57,883 nt of DNA from Hohaiivirga sp031546825 (GCA_031546825.1 JAVBJU010000028.1:1-57883), one strand, 5' to 3'. Positions 8,581 through 18,823 are shown, numbered from the stretch's first letter. Notes: a model not told the origin generated them from the sequence alone. Numbers and translations: made by a program.

Positions 8581-9405
8581 ATGACTATCGCTTTGACCGT
8601 TTTCCAAGGACGGGCGGGTGATCGCAATGGCCTCGGTGTACCTGGCGCCCAAAGCATGGGTTCTGCCATGCGGGATGTTTTGGAGGTCGAGCCCGCCATT
8701 GTCGGAACTGTAGCCCCCGCGCCCTATCTCGGTTGGCGTGAAGAACTGGACGCCGCCCTGCCCGACCTGAAATTGCTGTCTCACCGGCTTGATACGGTCT
8801 TCACTGAACGTCTCACCCCGGTCACGGCATTGCCCCGCTGTGCCACGGCGCTTGCCACCATCCCGGTCGTTGCGCATCATCGGCCCGATGCCTGCATTGT
8901 CTGGTTTGACGCCCATGCTGATCTCAATACCCCGCAAGTGTCGGACACCGGCTATCTCGGCGGTCTGGTGCTCGCCGCCGCTGCTGGCTTGTGGGACAGC
9001 GGCCTTGGCGACGGTTTGAGCCTCGATAACATCATCCTCGGCGGTGTGCGTGATATCGACGCGCCGGAACAGGCATTGATTGATTCAACCCGCATCATCG
9101 CGCTCGCGCCGCGCATGACTGCCACCCCTGCGTTACGCGAAGCGGTGGCCGGGCGGCCTGTTTATGTCCACATTGACTGCGATGTGCTCGATCCCGGCAT
9201 TACGCCAACCGAATACAACGTGCCCGGCGGTATGACGCTGCTTGAACTCAAGGAGGCCTGTGCCATCCTCGCGGAATGCGAAGTGATTGGACTGGAAATA
9301 GCCGAATTTCAGGCGACCGACGGCAGCAGCGGGCTGAAGGCCTCTGCGGCCCCCATACTCGACGCGGTTGCACCCCTCATCGCAAAACTGCGCGAGGCAA
9401 AGTGA
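8581..9405 (+). CDS. Arginase/agmatinase-family ureohydrolase-like protein
   Basis: The 274-residue protein has the arginase fold signature: WFDAHADLNTP near residue 107 and VHIDCDVLDPG near residue 197, which supply aspartate and histidine ligands of the binuclear manganese site, and an acidic EIAEFQ segment near the C-terminus. The motif that normally gives the first ligand (GGDHS) is not there; the aligned stretch reads TALPRCATAL, with a cysteine about where the histidine should be. The substrate is therefore uncertain (arginine, agmatine, formiminoglutamate or another guanidino compound), and activity may differ from standard members. It is a single gene with AAAGGA about 10 nt before ATG 8581, and converges on the NUDIX gene. 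Confidence 0.82.
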   Translation: MTIALTVFQGRAGDRNGLGVPGAQSMGSAMRDVLEVEPAIVGTVAPAPYLGWREELDAALPDLKLLSHRLDTVFTERLTPVTALPRCATALATIPVVAHHRPDACIVWFDAHADLNTPQVSDTGYLGGLVLAAAAGLWDSGLGDGLSLDNIILGGVRDIDAPEQALIDSTRIIALAPRMTATPALREAVAGRPVYVHIDCDVLDPGITPTEYNVPGGMTLLELKEACAILAECEVIGLEIAEFQATDGSSGLKASAAPILDAVAPLIAKLREAK

Positions 9406-9420
9406 AGACGTGCGCCGGGC

Positions 9421-10137
9421 TCAAACCGGCGCGCGGAATGCCTCTTTGAAAAACGCCTGCAGATAGCCGGGAATATTCGTGTTCCCGGCATCACCCGCAT
9501 TGCGAACGATGCAAAATCCTGCGAGTTCCGGCTCCCTCTGCCGGGCGAGATTGGCGTTGAGTATGTCAACCGCCTCCGCCGCAGGCATCGGAATATCCAT
9601 CAGTTTGAGATAGGCCACCAATGGCCATTGCCGCACCACAATCCACCCGTCATAAATGGTTACATCCTGCGGCTTGAGGCCGGTTTCTTCTTCAAGCTCG
9701 CGTGTGACGCTCGCCATAAAATCAACCGCACCATCGGCTCTGATATCGTTGAGGTCGGGCGTTCCACCGGGAAAATAGATTTTTCCGGCATTGGCGGTAT
9801 GCTCCCCCATCACTCCGCAAATATAAGCACCATCGGATGCGCGCAGGGCCGCAAGTGCGAAGCCATTGGCGACGCCTTTGTCGGGAAACCCGCGACGCGA
9901 CCAGGCCAGGAATGAGGCAAAATCGGTTTCGAAATAGGTTGCAGTGCTGCGGTCGTCTTCCTCGTCATAACGACCCACGAGCAAAACGCGGCCATTAAAC
10001 ATCTTTGGCTTCTGCAACAGGGCCTCTTGCCAAAACGCGGCGATGGCAATGCCGTTTTCCCTGGCCCATTTCCAGTCTCGTTGCTCAATACGGGTATCGA
10101 GCCTTCGCACGCGGCGAATGGAAACCGGCTCCGTCAT
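9421..10137 (-). CDS. NUDIX hydrolase
   Basis: A 238-residue NUDIX protein. The catalytic helix TRELEEETGL gives the REUxEExGU half of the NUDIX box. The preceding glycine-rich loop (FPGGTPDLNDI) is there, but the first box glutamate is not clean because of an insertion. The N-terminal 100 residues are an extension found in larger NUDIX members. Its ATG overlaps the stop of the upstream pdxY gene by one nucleotide (TAATG), so the two are translationally coupled. The substrate is unknown; co-transcription with a pyridoxal kinase may hint at cofactor or nucleotide clean-up, but that is a guess. Confidence 0.85.
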   Translation of the reverse strand: MTEPVSIRRVRRLDTRIEQRDWKWARENGIAIAAFWQEALLQKPKMFNGRVLLVGRYDEEDDRSTATYFETDFASFLAWSRRGFPDKGVANGFALAALRASDGAYICGVMGEHTANAGKIYFPGGTPDLNDIRADGAVDFMASVTRELEEETGLKPQDVTIYDGWIVVRQWPLVAYLKLMDIPMPAAEAVDILNANLARQREPELAGFCIVRNAGDAGNTNIPGYLQAFFKEAFRAPV

Positions 10138-10985
10138 TATATTTCTTCAACTGTGAAGCGCTGGCTCGGCGAAACAAACTCATCCTGCGCCGCAACCGTC
10201 AAGATTTCACGCGAATTGGCCTCCTTCGTGCGCCGCAGCAGACCATAGACCGACGCCGCCGCTTCACTGAGCGCAACGCCAGCCGAGGCGCTGCGCAGAT
10301 AGTGCACGAAGAACAGCGCCGCGATGGCATCACCCGCACCGTTGATGCTGATGTCGAGCTTGGGAGTGCGTACCCGCCAGAACTTTCCACCTTCGCCTGC
10401 GACGAGATCAATCGAGCCATCCGGCGTCTCGTGGGTATCGACGGAGGTCACCAGCACCACTTTCGGGCCGCGCCCGCTGAGCGCGGTGATTGCCGCCTTC
10501 AACTGGGCAACGTTTTGAACCGTATGGCCCGAAAGGTTTTCCAGTTCAAAATGGTTGGGCGTGACAATATCGGCCATAGCCAACGCGTTATCGCGCATGA
10601 ATTCCGGAATGCCAGGCCGCACAAACACGCCACGCCCCACATCGCCAATCACCGGATCGCAGCAATAAATCGCTTTGGGATTGGCCTTTTTGACGCGCGC
10701 CACCGCCTGAAGAATTGCCGTGCCGATATCGGCAGAACCCATGTATCCCGAGAGCACGCCATCGCACGAGCCCAGCACGCCGCGCTCCTCAATGCCATCG
10801 ATCAGTTCCTCAATCGAGTGGCCATCAAATACCCGCCCCTTCCAGGCACCGTAACCGGTATGGTTCGAGAATTGCACTGTATGAATCGGCCAAACCTCAA
10901 CGCCTAACCGCTGCATCGGAAAAACCGCAGACGCGTTACCCACATGCCCGTAGGCCACATGTGACTGGATCGAAAGGATATTCAT
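10137..10985 (-). CDS. pdxY: Pyridoxal kinase PdxY
   Basis: PdxY phosphorylates pyridoxal to pyridoxal 5'-phosphate in the B6 salvage pathway. The 282-residue ribokinase-fold protein shows the N-terminal SIQSHVAYGHVGNASAVFPMQ segment, YCCDPVIGD in the middle, TPNHFELENLSG, and the ATP-site motif INGAGDAIAALFF, where the aspartate is the catalytic base. The usual motif starts GTGD; here the second position is Asn-Gly-Ala. ATG 10985 is chosen because AGGA lies about 11 nt upstream; the in-frame ATG 10997 has the purine stretch directly against it. It is the first gene of a two-gene unit with the NUDIX hydrolase. Confidence 0.92.
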   Translation of the reverse strand: MNILSIQSHVAYGHVGNASAVFPMQRLGVEVWPIHTVQFSNHTGYGAWKGRVFDGHSIEELIDGIEERGVLGSCDGVLSGYMGSADIGTAILQAVARVKKANPKAIYCCDPVIGDVGRGVFVRPGIPEFMRDNALAMADIVTPNHFELENLSGHTVQNVAQLKAAITALSGRGPKVVLVTSVDTHETPDGSIDLVAGEGGKFWRVRTPKLDISINGAGDAIAALFFVHYLRSASAGVALSEAAASVYGLLRRTKEANSREILTVAAQDEFVSPSQRFTVEEI

Positions 10986-11255
10986 TTTTGCCAACATCCT
11001 GCTTATGAAACCGGGAAAACTGTTTACTCCCGAACACGATCAATATCAAAAAATAATCCAGTATCCAGGACAAAGAATTCAAGACGGTCCCATGCCTGCA
11101 CCATCGCTATGTGCTCCTCCACACAAGCTGCTAAACGCGCTTGATAAACCGAATTTAATACTAGCCAAAAGAGGTATAGGCGACCTCCAGCTGTATTAAG
11201 TTTGCAGCGCAGGCAACGGCAACGATCTGCCAGTCCTGCCATCGGAGATTATAAA

Positions 11256-12023
11256 ATGCGTAATATTACTTCTGCTCTCGCCATTACCGGGGCGCTGTGT
11301 CTTGCTGCCCCTGCATTCGCTGAAAATGCCCCCGCTGCCCACGCAGCCCCACACTGGACCTACGGCGGAAAAGAAGGCCCGAAGCATTGGGGTGAACTGG
11401 CCGGAAACTATACCACCTGCAAAATCGGCCAGCACCAGTCTCCCATCGACATCAAGCCGAGAACGGCTGCCCATCTCGATAAAAAAGACTTCGTCGTTAC
11501 CTACAATGCCACCGATGTCAGCGCCGTCAATAACGGCCACACGGTCCAGGCAACCCCTGCTGCGGGCAGTGACGAAATGGTGACGTTCAAGGGTGAGGGC
11601 TACAAGCTCGCGCAATTCCACTTCCACCACCCGAGCGAGCACACCGTCACCGGCAAGAGCTACCCGCTCGAGATGCATCTGGTGAACACTAACGCCTCCG
11701 GCGGCATCACCGTGGTTGGCGTATTCATCAAGCGCGGCGCTGAAAACAAGGCACTGGCACCGCTGTTCAGCAACCTCCCCTCGGCAAACGCCGCGGCAAC
11801 GCCAGCAAAGATTGATATCAGCACGCTGCTGCCGAAGAATCAGAAAGCCGTCGTCTATTCCGGCTCGCTCACAACGCCGCCTTGCTCCGAGCAGGTCAAC
11901 TGGATCGTTATGGAGCGGCCCATCGAAATGTCGAAGGCCCAGATCGCCGCGTTCACGAAGCTCTTCCCGGACAATCACCGTCCGGTTCAAAAGCTCAATA
12001 AGCGTCAGATCATCGAAGAGTAA
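11256..12023 (+). CDS. Alpha-type carbonic anhydrase, exported
   Basis: The 255-residue enzyme hydrates carbon dioxide to bicarbonate. Residues 1-22 form a signal peptide ending AAPAFA, so the mature protein is periplasmic. The three zinc histidines are in QFHFHHPSEH (two) and EMHLV (one). The SPIDI segment near residue 60 and YSGSLTTPPCSE near the C-terminus are typical of the alpha class. Length is normal. GGAG lies 8 nt before ATG 11256. It is a single gene followed by a strong terminator. Confidence 0.95.
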   Translation: MRNITSALAITGALCLAAPAFAENAPAAHAAPHWTYGGKEGPKHWGELAGNYTTCKIGQHQSPIDIKPRTAAHLDKKDFVVTYNATDVSAVNNGHTVQATPAAGSDEMVTFKGEGYKLAQFHFHHPSEHTVTGKSYPLEMHLVNTNASGGITVVGVFIKRGAENKALAPLFSNLPSANAAATPAKIDISTLLPKNQKAVVYSGSLTTPPCSEQVNWIVMERPIEMSKAQIAAFTKLFPDNHRPVQKLNKRQIIEE

Positions 12024-12044
12024 GCCGATAGGCTTTAAGATGGA

Positions 12045-12082
12045 GGGCCGGTCGGGCGGATGCGCCGACCGACCCTTTTTTT
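12045..12082 (+). terminator. Intrinsic terminator after the carbonic anhydrase gene
   Basis: A GC-rich stem of about 12 pairs (GGGCCGGTCGG arm with CCGACCGACCC arm, one mismatch and one bulge) closes a short loop and is followed directly by seven T at 12076-12082. The T-run touches the stop codon of the convergent tamB gene. Confidence 0.88.
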
Positions 12083-15000
12083 AGTATTCCCACTCCGCAC
12101 CGACACCAACCGAAGTGTTGCCCGTTGGCCCAACCTCACCCTGGAATTTCAGGCGTTTGGTGACGTCGATATTCACGGTTGCGGCATTGTCTTCCGGGTT
12201 TGCACCGGCTCTCACGCCGACGCTGATGCGGTCATTAATATAACGCGAGGCCCCCACCGCCGGACCACCGGATGTGCCGGTTGTGATATCAAGACTATCG
12301 AGGCCAAGTGCCTTACGCGCCTGATCGAAAACATCGGGCCCGCCATTCCCCGAAAGCTGTGCAACAGCTTGTGCAAGCTGTAAGGCCTGGAACGCCGACA
12401 AGGAACCCGATGATTTCTCGAACAAGAGACGCGACAAAACCTCGTCGCGTGGCAATTCGGGCGTTGAGCTTAGCTCAAACGATGGTTGGTTCGCTGGCCC
12501 GGTGACAGCCACTTTCGCGGTAACATCGCCAGCCTGGGATTGGGCGAGAAAATCAAGGTCTGGCGTCAGGTCGCCGGTGAATGACAGCTTGCCACGGGTG
12601 AAGTCGAGGCGTTGCCCGATGATGGTGAGACGCCCGCGCCGCATGTCGAAACCGCCGATCACTTTGGGGTCCCGCGACGAACCGGTGATGCGCAATGCTC
12701 CACCCACTTCCGCATCGACACCCTGACCACGGATGAAAATCTGGTTTGGAGCCGAGACAGCAATATCAAGCGCGGCATCGAAGGGAGCCGTTCTTGCCGC
12801 CTTCCTCTGTGCCTTGCGCTGTGCTTCCAGGTGGGCTTTCACCTGAGCTGGCGGTGCAATGTGTTTTGCGCCCGGCAACGGCTGTGCCGTGGTTGGCAGG
12901 CGATTGGGAATAGACACCTCCATTTTCACCAGATCAATGCGGCCCGAGATTTGCGGCCTCTGGGCAAGCGGTCCGCTCATGGTAAGAGCCATATTGGATA
13001 CCGCCGTCACGAGCGTGCTGGAAACAAGCTCGGCCCGATTGGCGTCGATCCTGAGCGCGCCGGGAAACCCTTTGGCGGGGTCTGCTTCAACACGACCGCT
13101 CACGGTAATTGTACCCTGGTTCGGTGTCATAGCCGTAATGCGCTCAATGACGAGGGCATCCCCCTGCCCGGTCACCCTGCCCTGGATGTTGGTGAGTTTC
13201 ACCCCCTGTAACGGGTCGATAAAACTCACACCAGCCAGAACTGCGGTGCCACTGATGAGCGGCTTGTCGACAGTGCCACCAACCGACGCATCAAGATCAA
13301 CCTTGCCACCCACCTGCTGCCCGCCGGCTGCCAGTATCCCGTTGGCGGCGGCGAGATCAAGCTGCCCCTGCGCTTTCACCGACAGTTTGCCCGCAGACCG
13401 GAACGGCGCAGAACCATGGACGGTCAATCGCCCCAAACGTCCACCGATGACAGTGGCGTCAAAGGTGGTGTCATCGCCATTCAATTGGCCTTTGGCGGAA
13501 ACATCAATGCCGGGCAACCCCGCCTGACGGGAATCGGGCGTCGCAGCGCCGCGAATATCAAGGGCATACTGCCCATGGGGCTTGCCAAGGTCACCGGTGA
13601 TTTTCACCTGTCCATCCAGCGTTCCCGCCAAATCAAGCGCGGGTTTAACCAAAGTGGCAACGGCAAGCGGAAAGCGTTCCAAATTCACGGTCAAATCACT
13701 TGATTTCCCCACACCGGAAGCCAACGCGCCAGAAGCCGTTACCCGGCCTCCGCCATTGGCACCAATCGCAAGAGCGGGAATATTCACGACACCGTTTTGC
13801 ACCGACACCATAACAGGGCTGACCAGTGAAAGGCCCTTCTGACCCCGCCGCACCGAAAAGTCGCTCAGCGCCACTCTGATGACATCAGCAGCGGATACGA
13901 CATTGGCGTGACCATTGATGGCAAGCCCCTGTGCGGCCACCTGCAGAGCAATCGCGCTACCACGCGCATCGCCTTGCGCTTTCAGCGAAACGGTCTCAAT
14001 CTTTTCATCGGCAACCGTCCAGCCCGACCCGGTCAGGAAGCCGTTGAGAACGGGGTTGCGCAAAACGTCACTTCCAGTGAGATCGGCGTCGAGTACTTTC
14101 GCGGACATCGTACCAGCAACGATATCGCGCCCCTTGGCGACCAAGTGACCGCCCTGCTGCGCGTTGTCAGCCGAGAGGGTCAGATCGGCACTGAAGGAAC
14201 CGGAGAGTTTGGACAGCGCCAGCACCGACAAATCAGCGAGACGATCTGCCCGGACTGTGAGTTTGCCGTCCGCTAGTCCGCCCTTTGTTGAAAGCCGCCC
14301 TGCCGCCATCGCGCTGCCGAACTGGAAATCCGCTTTGTCCATCAGCCAGCCATCGGCGTCGAGACGTTGGACATGCATCGCGCCGGTCAACGGACGAGAG
14401 CCCACCTCGCCTTTGAGGTCAAGACGGCCCTCAAGCGCCCCCAAAACATCCTTGCCAAGAACGGCAAGTTCAAATTGCCGGACCGGCTGCTCCATCGCCA
14501 CGGCGTTTTCCGTGCGCAGTGTGAGCGCCACGTCGGGGCTTTGCGACGCGCCAGTGAGCGCACCTTCCGCCATCAGTTTTCCCTTGAGGCGCGCGTCAGC
14601 CTTGGACAGATCATTGATGTTGAAAGACAGCCGTGTATCAGCCTTTTCGCGATCAAGCACCCCATTGACAATGGCGTGCATCTCGCCTGCATCGAACCGC
14701 AGATTGTCGAAGGTTGCGCTATCCCGGGTGAAGGTGGTGCGCCCGTTGAGCGCTGCATTCCCCTGCATCAACCCGTCGAGGGGCGGCGTATCAAAAAACA
14801 GCCCCCGCGCCTTGCCGTCGATCTCGGCGACCAGAGCAGTGTCAAACGCGCCGCTCAAGCGCATATCGACATTGGCCGCACCGCGAAGCCTGCGGTTGGC
14901 GATGCCGGAAAATGCCGAGAAATCTTTGAGTGCCACCTTTAGCAAGCCATCTGCACTCTTAGGTGAAATCATGCCCTGATAATCGGCATGCGCGGTCGGC

Positions 15001-16409
15001 GTGGATACGTCGAACTGCCGGATATTGAAATTGCCGTCCTCCTGGCGTGTGGCCTTGAGGGCGAGCGTTAATGAACCGCCCGCCGCATCCGCCCATTTCC
15101 GTTCGGTCGTCGCCATGCCAGTGAATGCAGCATCCGCCTGCACATTCCACGTTTTTCCTTGCGGCGCAGCCGTTGCAGTCAGGAGGCCGGACGCAAGGCG
15201 TCCCTGCGGCGTCACGAGGCCGCCGACATCAAGTTTGGCGTTGATGACCGGTGCCGTCGCCGCCCCCGTAACGGTGGTGGTCAGTGCGAGCCGCTCCAGC
15301 TCGCCGCCCGCGGCACGGGTGCGGCCATCCTGCCCGCGTATGGCGGCGGCGGTGAGCGTCAGATCAAGCGTCTTGTCAGGAGCAACCGCCCCGACAAACT
15401 TAAACTCAGCCAACGCGGAAGTGATGGAAAAGCCCGGAATGGTGAGAGACTTGTCATCGCCAAACAGCGCCTGGCCTTGAATGCGCGTAACCCCGGCCAC
15501 CAGCAACGATACGGGGTGTGGCAACATGGATTCAATCCGTGCATCCGCCTGCATGTCGAAACGCCGCGCCGCGCCAAAACGCTGGAGCGTGGCCGTGCCA
15601 TTGGCACCGAGCTTTTCGCCCGCCGTGTAATTCATCGTTGCTTTGAAATCGTCGAGTACGCCCCGCCCGTGGACGGTGAACTGTACCGGCGGCAAGTCAT
15701 CAAGATGCATCAGGCGCGCGACAAGCCCGCCAGCGGGTTCATCGTGCGTGATATCCAGAGAAAGGGCCTGCGTATCTGGCACAAACGACATATTGACGCC
15801 CACCATGCCAGCAGCATCGAGGCGCTTGAGGGTAAAGTTCAGCTTTAAGCCCTCGGAAGGATCACCAAGCTCAACCTGCCCATTCGCGGTTAACCGCGCA
15901 GGCACACCGGCGAGGGGTTCGGCAAGCCGCGCCTCTTTGAGTTGGAAAGAGCGCACCACGATCTTGACCGGTAGATCCGGGATACCGCTGCCTTCTTCAA
16001 CCGGCGTCTGCTGCGGCGTTGCACGCGCATCAATCTGCGGCATACGGAGAACATCAACAACGTCGAGCGCCAGAAGGTCAACGCTGAGTTTTCCGGTTAG
16101 CAGGGCAGAACGGTTCCACACCAGCTCAGCACGATCAAGTTTGAGCCATACACCGGCCTTGTCGGTCATGGTCAGATTGCGCAGCACGAGATGCGAGGAT
16201 AGGGCACCTTCAACTGAGCCAATCTCAACCTTGTTGCCATCGCTCGACAACGTATTGGCGACAATGTCGCTGAGATAAGTATCGCCCTCATTACCCCGCC
16301 AGAAGACGAGTGTTGCCACCGCGCCCGCAACAACGAGCGCCAGCAGAGCGAGGCTTGCGAGAAATATCTTAAGTTTGCGGCGCGGCCGCTTTTTGCTTTG
16401 GTCTTGCAT
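12081..16409 (-). CDS. tamB: Translocation and assembly module protein TamB
   Basis: TamB is a very long inner-membrane-anchored protein that spans the periplasm and works with TamA in outer-membrane protein insertion and, by current views, phospholipid transport. This 1442-residue protein has a basic N-terminus followed by one membrane anchor (FLASLALLALVVAGAVATL), a long repetitive beta-rich body full of G-x-hydrophobic strands, and the C-terminal DUF490 domain (VTGPANQPSFELSSTPELP, then VGPTGNTSVGVGAEWEY ending in an aromatic residue). Its start overlaps the tamA stop (TGATG), showing coupling. Length fits alphaproteobacterial TamB. Confidence 0.93.
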   Translation of the reverse strand: MQDQSKKRPRRKLKIFLASLALLALVVAGAVATLVFWRGNEGDTYLSDIVANTLSSDGNKVEIGSVEGALSSHLVLRNLTMTDKAGVWLKLDRAELVWNRSALLTGKLSVDLLALDVVDVLRMPQIDARATPQQTPVEEGSGIPDLPVKIVVRSFQLKEARLAEPLAGVPARLTANGQVELGDPSEGLKLNFTLKRLDAAGMVGVNMSFVPDTQALSLDITHDEPAGGLVARLMHLDDLPPVQFTVHGRGVLDDFKATMNYTAGEKLGANGTATLQRFGAARRFDMQADARIESMLPHPVSLLVAGVTRIQGQALFGDDKSLTIPGFSITSALAEFKFVGAVAPDKTLDLTLTAAAIRGQDGRTRAAGGELERLALTTTVTGAATAPVINAKLDVGGLVTPQGRLASGLLTATAAPQGKTWNVQADAAFTGMATTERKWADAAGGSLTLALKATRQEDGNFNIRQFDVSTPTAHADYQGMISPKSADGLLKVALKDFSAFSGIANRRLRGAANVDMRLSGAFDTALVAEIDGKARGLFFDTPPLDGLMQGNAALNGRTTFTRDSATFDNLRFDAGEMHAIVNGVLDREKADTRLSFNINDLSKADARLKGKLMAEGALTGASQSPDVALTLRTENAVAMEQPVRQFELAVLGKDVLGALEGRLDLKGEVGSRPLTGAMHVQRLDADGWLMDKADFQFGSAMAAGRLSTKGGLADGKLTVRADRLADLSVLALSKLSGSFSADLTLSADNAQQGGHLVAKGRDIVAGTMSAKVLDADLTGSDVLRNPVLNGFLTGSGWTVADEKIETVSLKAQGDARGSAIALQVAAQGLAINGHANVVSAADVIRVALSDFSVRRGQKGLSLVSPVMVSVQNGVVNIPALAIGANGGGRVTASGALASGVGKSSDLTVNLERFPLAVATLVKPALDLAGTLDGQVKITGDLGKPHGQYALDIRGAATPDSRQAGLPGIDVSAKGQLNGDDTTFDATVIGGRLGRLTVHGSAPFRSAGKLSVKAQGQLDLAAANGILAAGGQQVGGKVDLDASVGGTVDKPLISGTAVLAGVSFIDPLQGVKLTNIQGRVTGQGDALVIERITAMTPNQGTITVSGRVEADPAKGFPGALRIDANRAELVSSTLVTAVSNMALTMSGPLAQRPQISGRIDLVKMEVSIPNRLPTTAQPLPGAKHIAPPAQVKAHLEAQRKAQRKAARTAPFDAALDIAVSAPNQIFIRGQGVDAEVGGALRITGSSRDPKVIGGFDMRRGRLTIIGQRLDFTRGKLSFTGDLTPDLDFLAQSQAGDVTAKVAVTGPANQPSFELSSTPELPRDEVLSRLLFEKSSGSLSAFQALQLAQAVAQLSGNGGPDVFDQARKALGLDSLDITTGTSGGPAVGASRYINDRISVGVRAGANPEDNAATVNIDVTKRLKFQGEVGPTGNTSVGVGAEWEY

Positions 16410-18376
16410 CAGAACGCCTGCCCCAAGCTGATATAGAGCACCACCGGCTTATCGCCCTCGCGCGGATTGAGCGGAAAGGCGAGATCAGCGCGAATGGGAC
16501 CGATTGAAGTGTAATAGCGCAGCCCGATACCGGCGGCGTATTGGAGGTTGTCGCCGAAATCCGGATAGCTCTTGGCAAAGGCCGTACCCACATCGAAAAA
16601 CGGCACCACACCGATGGTGTCGGTCACTTTGATGCGTGCCTCCAGCGATCCCTCCAGCAAGCTCTTGCCGCCGATCGGATCATCGTCATAGGTTGGGCTG
16701 AGAGAGCGATAGGCGTAGCCGCGCACAGAACCGCCACCACCCGCATAAAATCTGCGGTTTGCGGGGATGTCCCCGATACTTGCCCCCACGAGGGAACCCA
16801 GCGCGACGCGCCCGGCAATTACATATCGCGCATCTTCATCAAGGGCGTAATAAGCCGAACCTTGTGCTTTGCCGGTGACAAAACCGGCAGTCGAACCGAG
16901 GAATGTCGGATAAGGCGCAAGGGACGCCTGTAACCGCACCCCCTTGGTCGGGTCGAGCAGATTATCCGTGCTGTCATAGCTCACCGAAAGCGGAAGACCG
17001 ACGAGCGTGTAATCAACCTTGCCCAACACATCCTTGGATTGCCCGAGCTCGGCCTCAATGCCCGCCTGCACGAAGAACTTGTCGGAGAAGCGGTGTTTGA
17101 TGGCCGCCGTGGCGTTCACGTATTTGGCGGTGTAACCATCCGTGGATTCCCGCACCCCGGTAATCGAGGTCAGCAGATCGTTGCGGGAGCCCATCAGCGC
17201 CGGTTTGGTGAAACTCACGCCAACCTTTCCACCGAGACGGGACAAATCGAACTTGTCAGGAGCGTTCAGATAATCTGGCAGTGACAAATAGGTGAGTTCC
17301 GCATCAAACCGCAATGTCTCGCCGCCCCCGAACAGGTTGCGGTTGGCCCAGTATCCCTTGAGGCCAGGGCCATCGGTGGTGGAATATTTGGCGGAGAAGC
17401 CAACCAGATGGGGGGGCCTGTCAGCCACCTCGACATCAATGGGAAGATTGCCGTTGGCATCAAGCGCCTTGCCCTCGCGCACCCGCACTGAGCCCAGCGC
17501 GCCAACCGAGGAAACCGTTTTCCTGATGTTGGATACCGTCTGCGGAGAATAAGCCTCCCCTTCCTCCACATAGATGAAGGAGCGCACTACCGCTGGATCG
17601 ACCTGCGAAGCGCCGGTGACATTAATCGTCCCGATCCCGGCTTTTGGACCGGCTTCCACCGTAAAGCTCATATCGACCACATGGGCGGGGTGGTCGATGA
17701 CCGGCTGACGCGACACCACGCGGGCGAAGGGATGCCCGAGGCTGCGCAGACGATCAACAATGCGCGCCTCGGCAGCCAGGATACCGGCGGTGGGCGCCGG
17801 ATCACCCGCGTTGAGCTTGACGGTCTTGTCCGGCATCACGGTTTCCGGAAATGGGCGTCCGGTTGCGGCGTTGCGCACCGTCACACCACGCAATTTAAAC
17901 GCCTCGCCGGGCTTCACGAGGATTGTGACAGGAACCGCCGCCCGATTGCGAAACTGCTCCGCTTGCAGCGCCGCCTGTCTGCCCGCACTGTCACCTCGGG
18001 CAATATCTGCGCCATCAATCAAAACTGTCACTGCGCCGTCATAGTAACCAGAACCCCATAAGGCATCGGTCAGAGCCGGGATATCGGCAACGGCACGGCG
18101 CACCAGCCCCTCACCATCAGGCGGCGATTCTTTTTTGAGGCGAATCAGGGCTGAGACATCGCTGAGGGCTTGCTTCAACGCCTTGTCATCGGTGCCTTGA
18201 ATGTCAGGCTGATAAGATATGACCGTAGCACTCGGCGCAGGCGCTGCATCAGACGAGCCAAACAGGCCAAAAAAGTCAAACGCAGCCGCTGGCCCGGACC
18301 ACTCTATGACCATACAACCCGCCAAAAGCACGCTAATAAGCGCTCTGGCAGTTGTTTTGTTGGCAACTCTCAGCAC
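16409..18376 (-). CDS. tamA: Outer-membrane assembly protein TamA (BamA/Omp85 family)
   Basis: TamA is an Omp85-family outer-membrane beta barrel with N-terminal POTRA domains. The approximately 655-residue product shows a signal peptide (RALISVLLAGCMVIEWSGPAAA), POTRA-like repeats over roughly residues 40-300, and a C-terminal barrel with the family RGYAYRS motif (GGGGSVRGYAYRSLSP) and the closing GIGLRYYTSIGPIRADLAFPL strand. It ends in phenylalanine as outer-membrane proteins do. The start is uncertain: GTG 18376 has AAGGA 8 nt upstream and begins right at the signal peptide, while the longest frame begins at TTG 18445. It is the first gene of the tamA-tamB pair. Confidence 0.92.
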   Translation of the reverse strand: MLRVANKTTARALISVLLAGCMVIEWSGPAAAFDFFGLFGSSDAAPAPSATVISYQPDIQGTDDKALKQALSDVSALIRLKKESPPDGEGLVRRAVADIPALTDALWGSGYYDGAVTVLIDGADIARGDSAGRQAALQAEQFRNRAAVPVTILVKPGEAFKLRGVTVRNAATGRPFPETVMPDKTVKLNAGDPAPTAGILAAEARIVDRLRSLGHPFARVVSRQPVIDHPAHVVDMSFTVEAGPKAGIGTINVTGASQVDPAVVRSFIYVEEGEAYSPQTVSNIRKTVSSVGALGSVRVREGKALDANGNLPIDVEVADRPPHLVGFSAKYSTTDGPGLKGYWANRNLFGGGETLRFDAELTYLSLPDYLNAPDKFDLSRLGGKVGVSFTKPALMGSRNDLLTSITGVRESTDGYTAKYVNATAAIKHRFSDKFFVQAGIEAELGQSKDVLGKVDYTLVGLPLSVSYDSTDNLLDPTKGVRLQASLAPYPTFLGSTAGFVTGKAQGSAYYALDEDARYVIAGRVALGSLVGASIGDIPANRRFYAGGGGSVRGYAYRSLSPTYDDDPIGGKSLLEGSLEARIKVTDTIGVVPFFDVGTAFAKSYPDFGDNLQYAAGIGLRYYTSIGPIRADLAFPLNPREGDKPVVLYISLGQAF

Positions 18377-18823
18377 CCATAAATCCTTCAAACATGCCCA
18401 CTGGTTGCCCCGAATTTCTTTTGATATGGCTTTAAAAATTGCCAAAATCCGGCTTTTTAAAGATGCCTTGCAATCCTGGCACCCGCACTATCAGACGCCG
18501 ACATTTCGCCGGATTTCGAGAGATCCCTCCATTTTTTGCCAACCTCCCATGGTTTCATGGCGATGTATCGCACTCAATTTAACTAATAGTATGGTTTAAA
18601 AAAGTCACGCACCCTTGCAAGTTAATGTGCCTTGCCGTTGAGCGATCGTAAAATTTGCAAGCGCCAAAATTACTTAGCCAAAGCCAGTTCATTCCCAGCG
18701 CTAGTAGGGCCTGCTATTTTCCATGCAAGCGGCGGAATTTGGCGCATAAAAATACATTGATTCCCGTTAACCCTTTGGTTATTGTTCCCCTGTCCGAATT
18801 ATCCAGAATTTAAGTGGGGAATC
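18377..18823. other. Intergenic region between tamA and the lipoprotein gene
   Basis: Divergent promoter region of about 450 bp with no supported gene. The right part, before 18780, is AT-rich and is the likely promoter area of the small lipoprotein gene. I can point to no operator. Confidence 0.4.

Noticed and set aside
11005..11199. 64-codon frame between pdxY and the carbonic anhydrase gene
   Set aside because: No ribosome site, no conserved features, and proline-rich composition; probably chance.
11196..11990. 264-codon frame on the minus strand
   Set aside because: It is antisense to the carbonic anhydrase gene, which has signal peptide and zinc ligands; the antisense product shows nothing.
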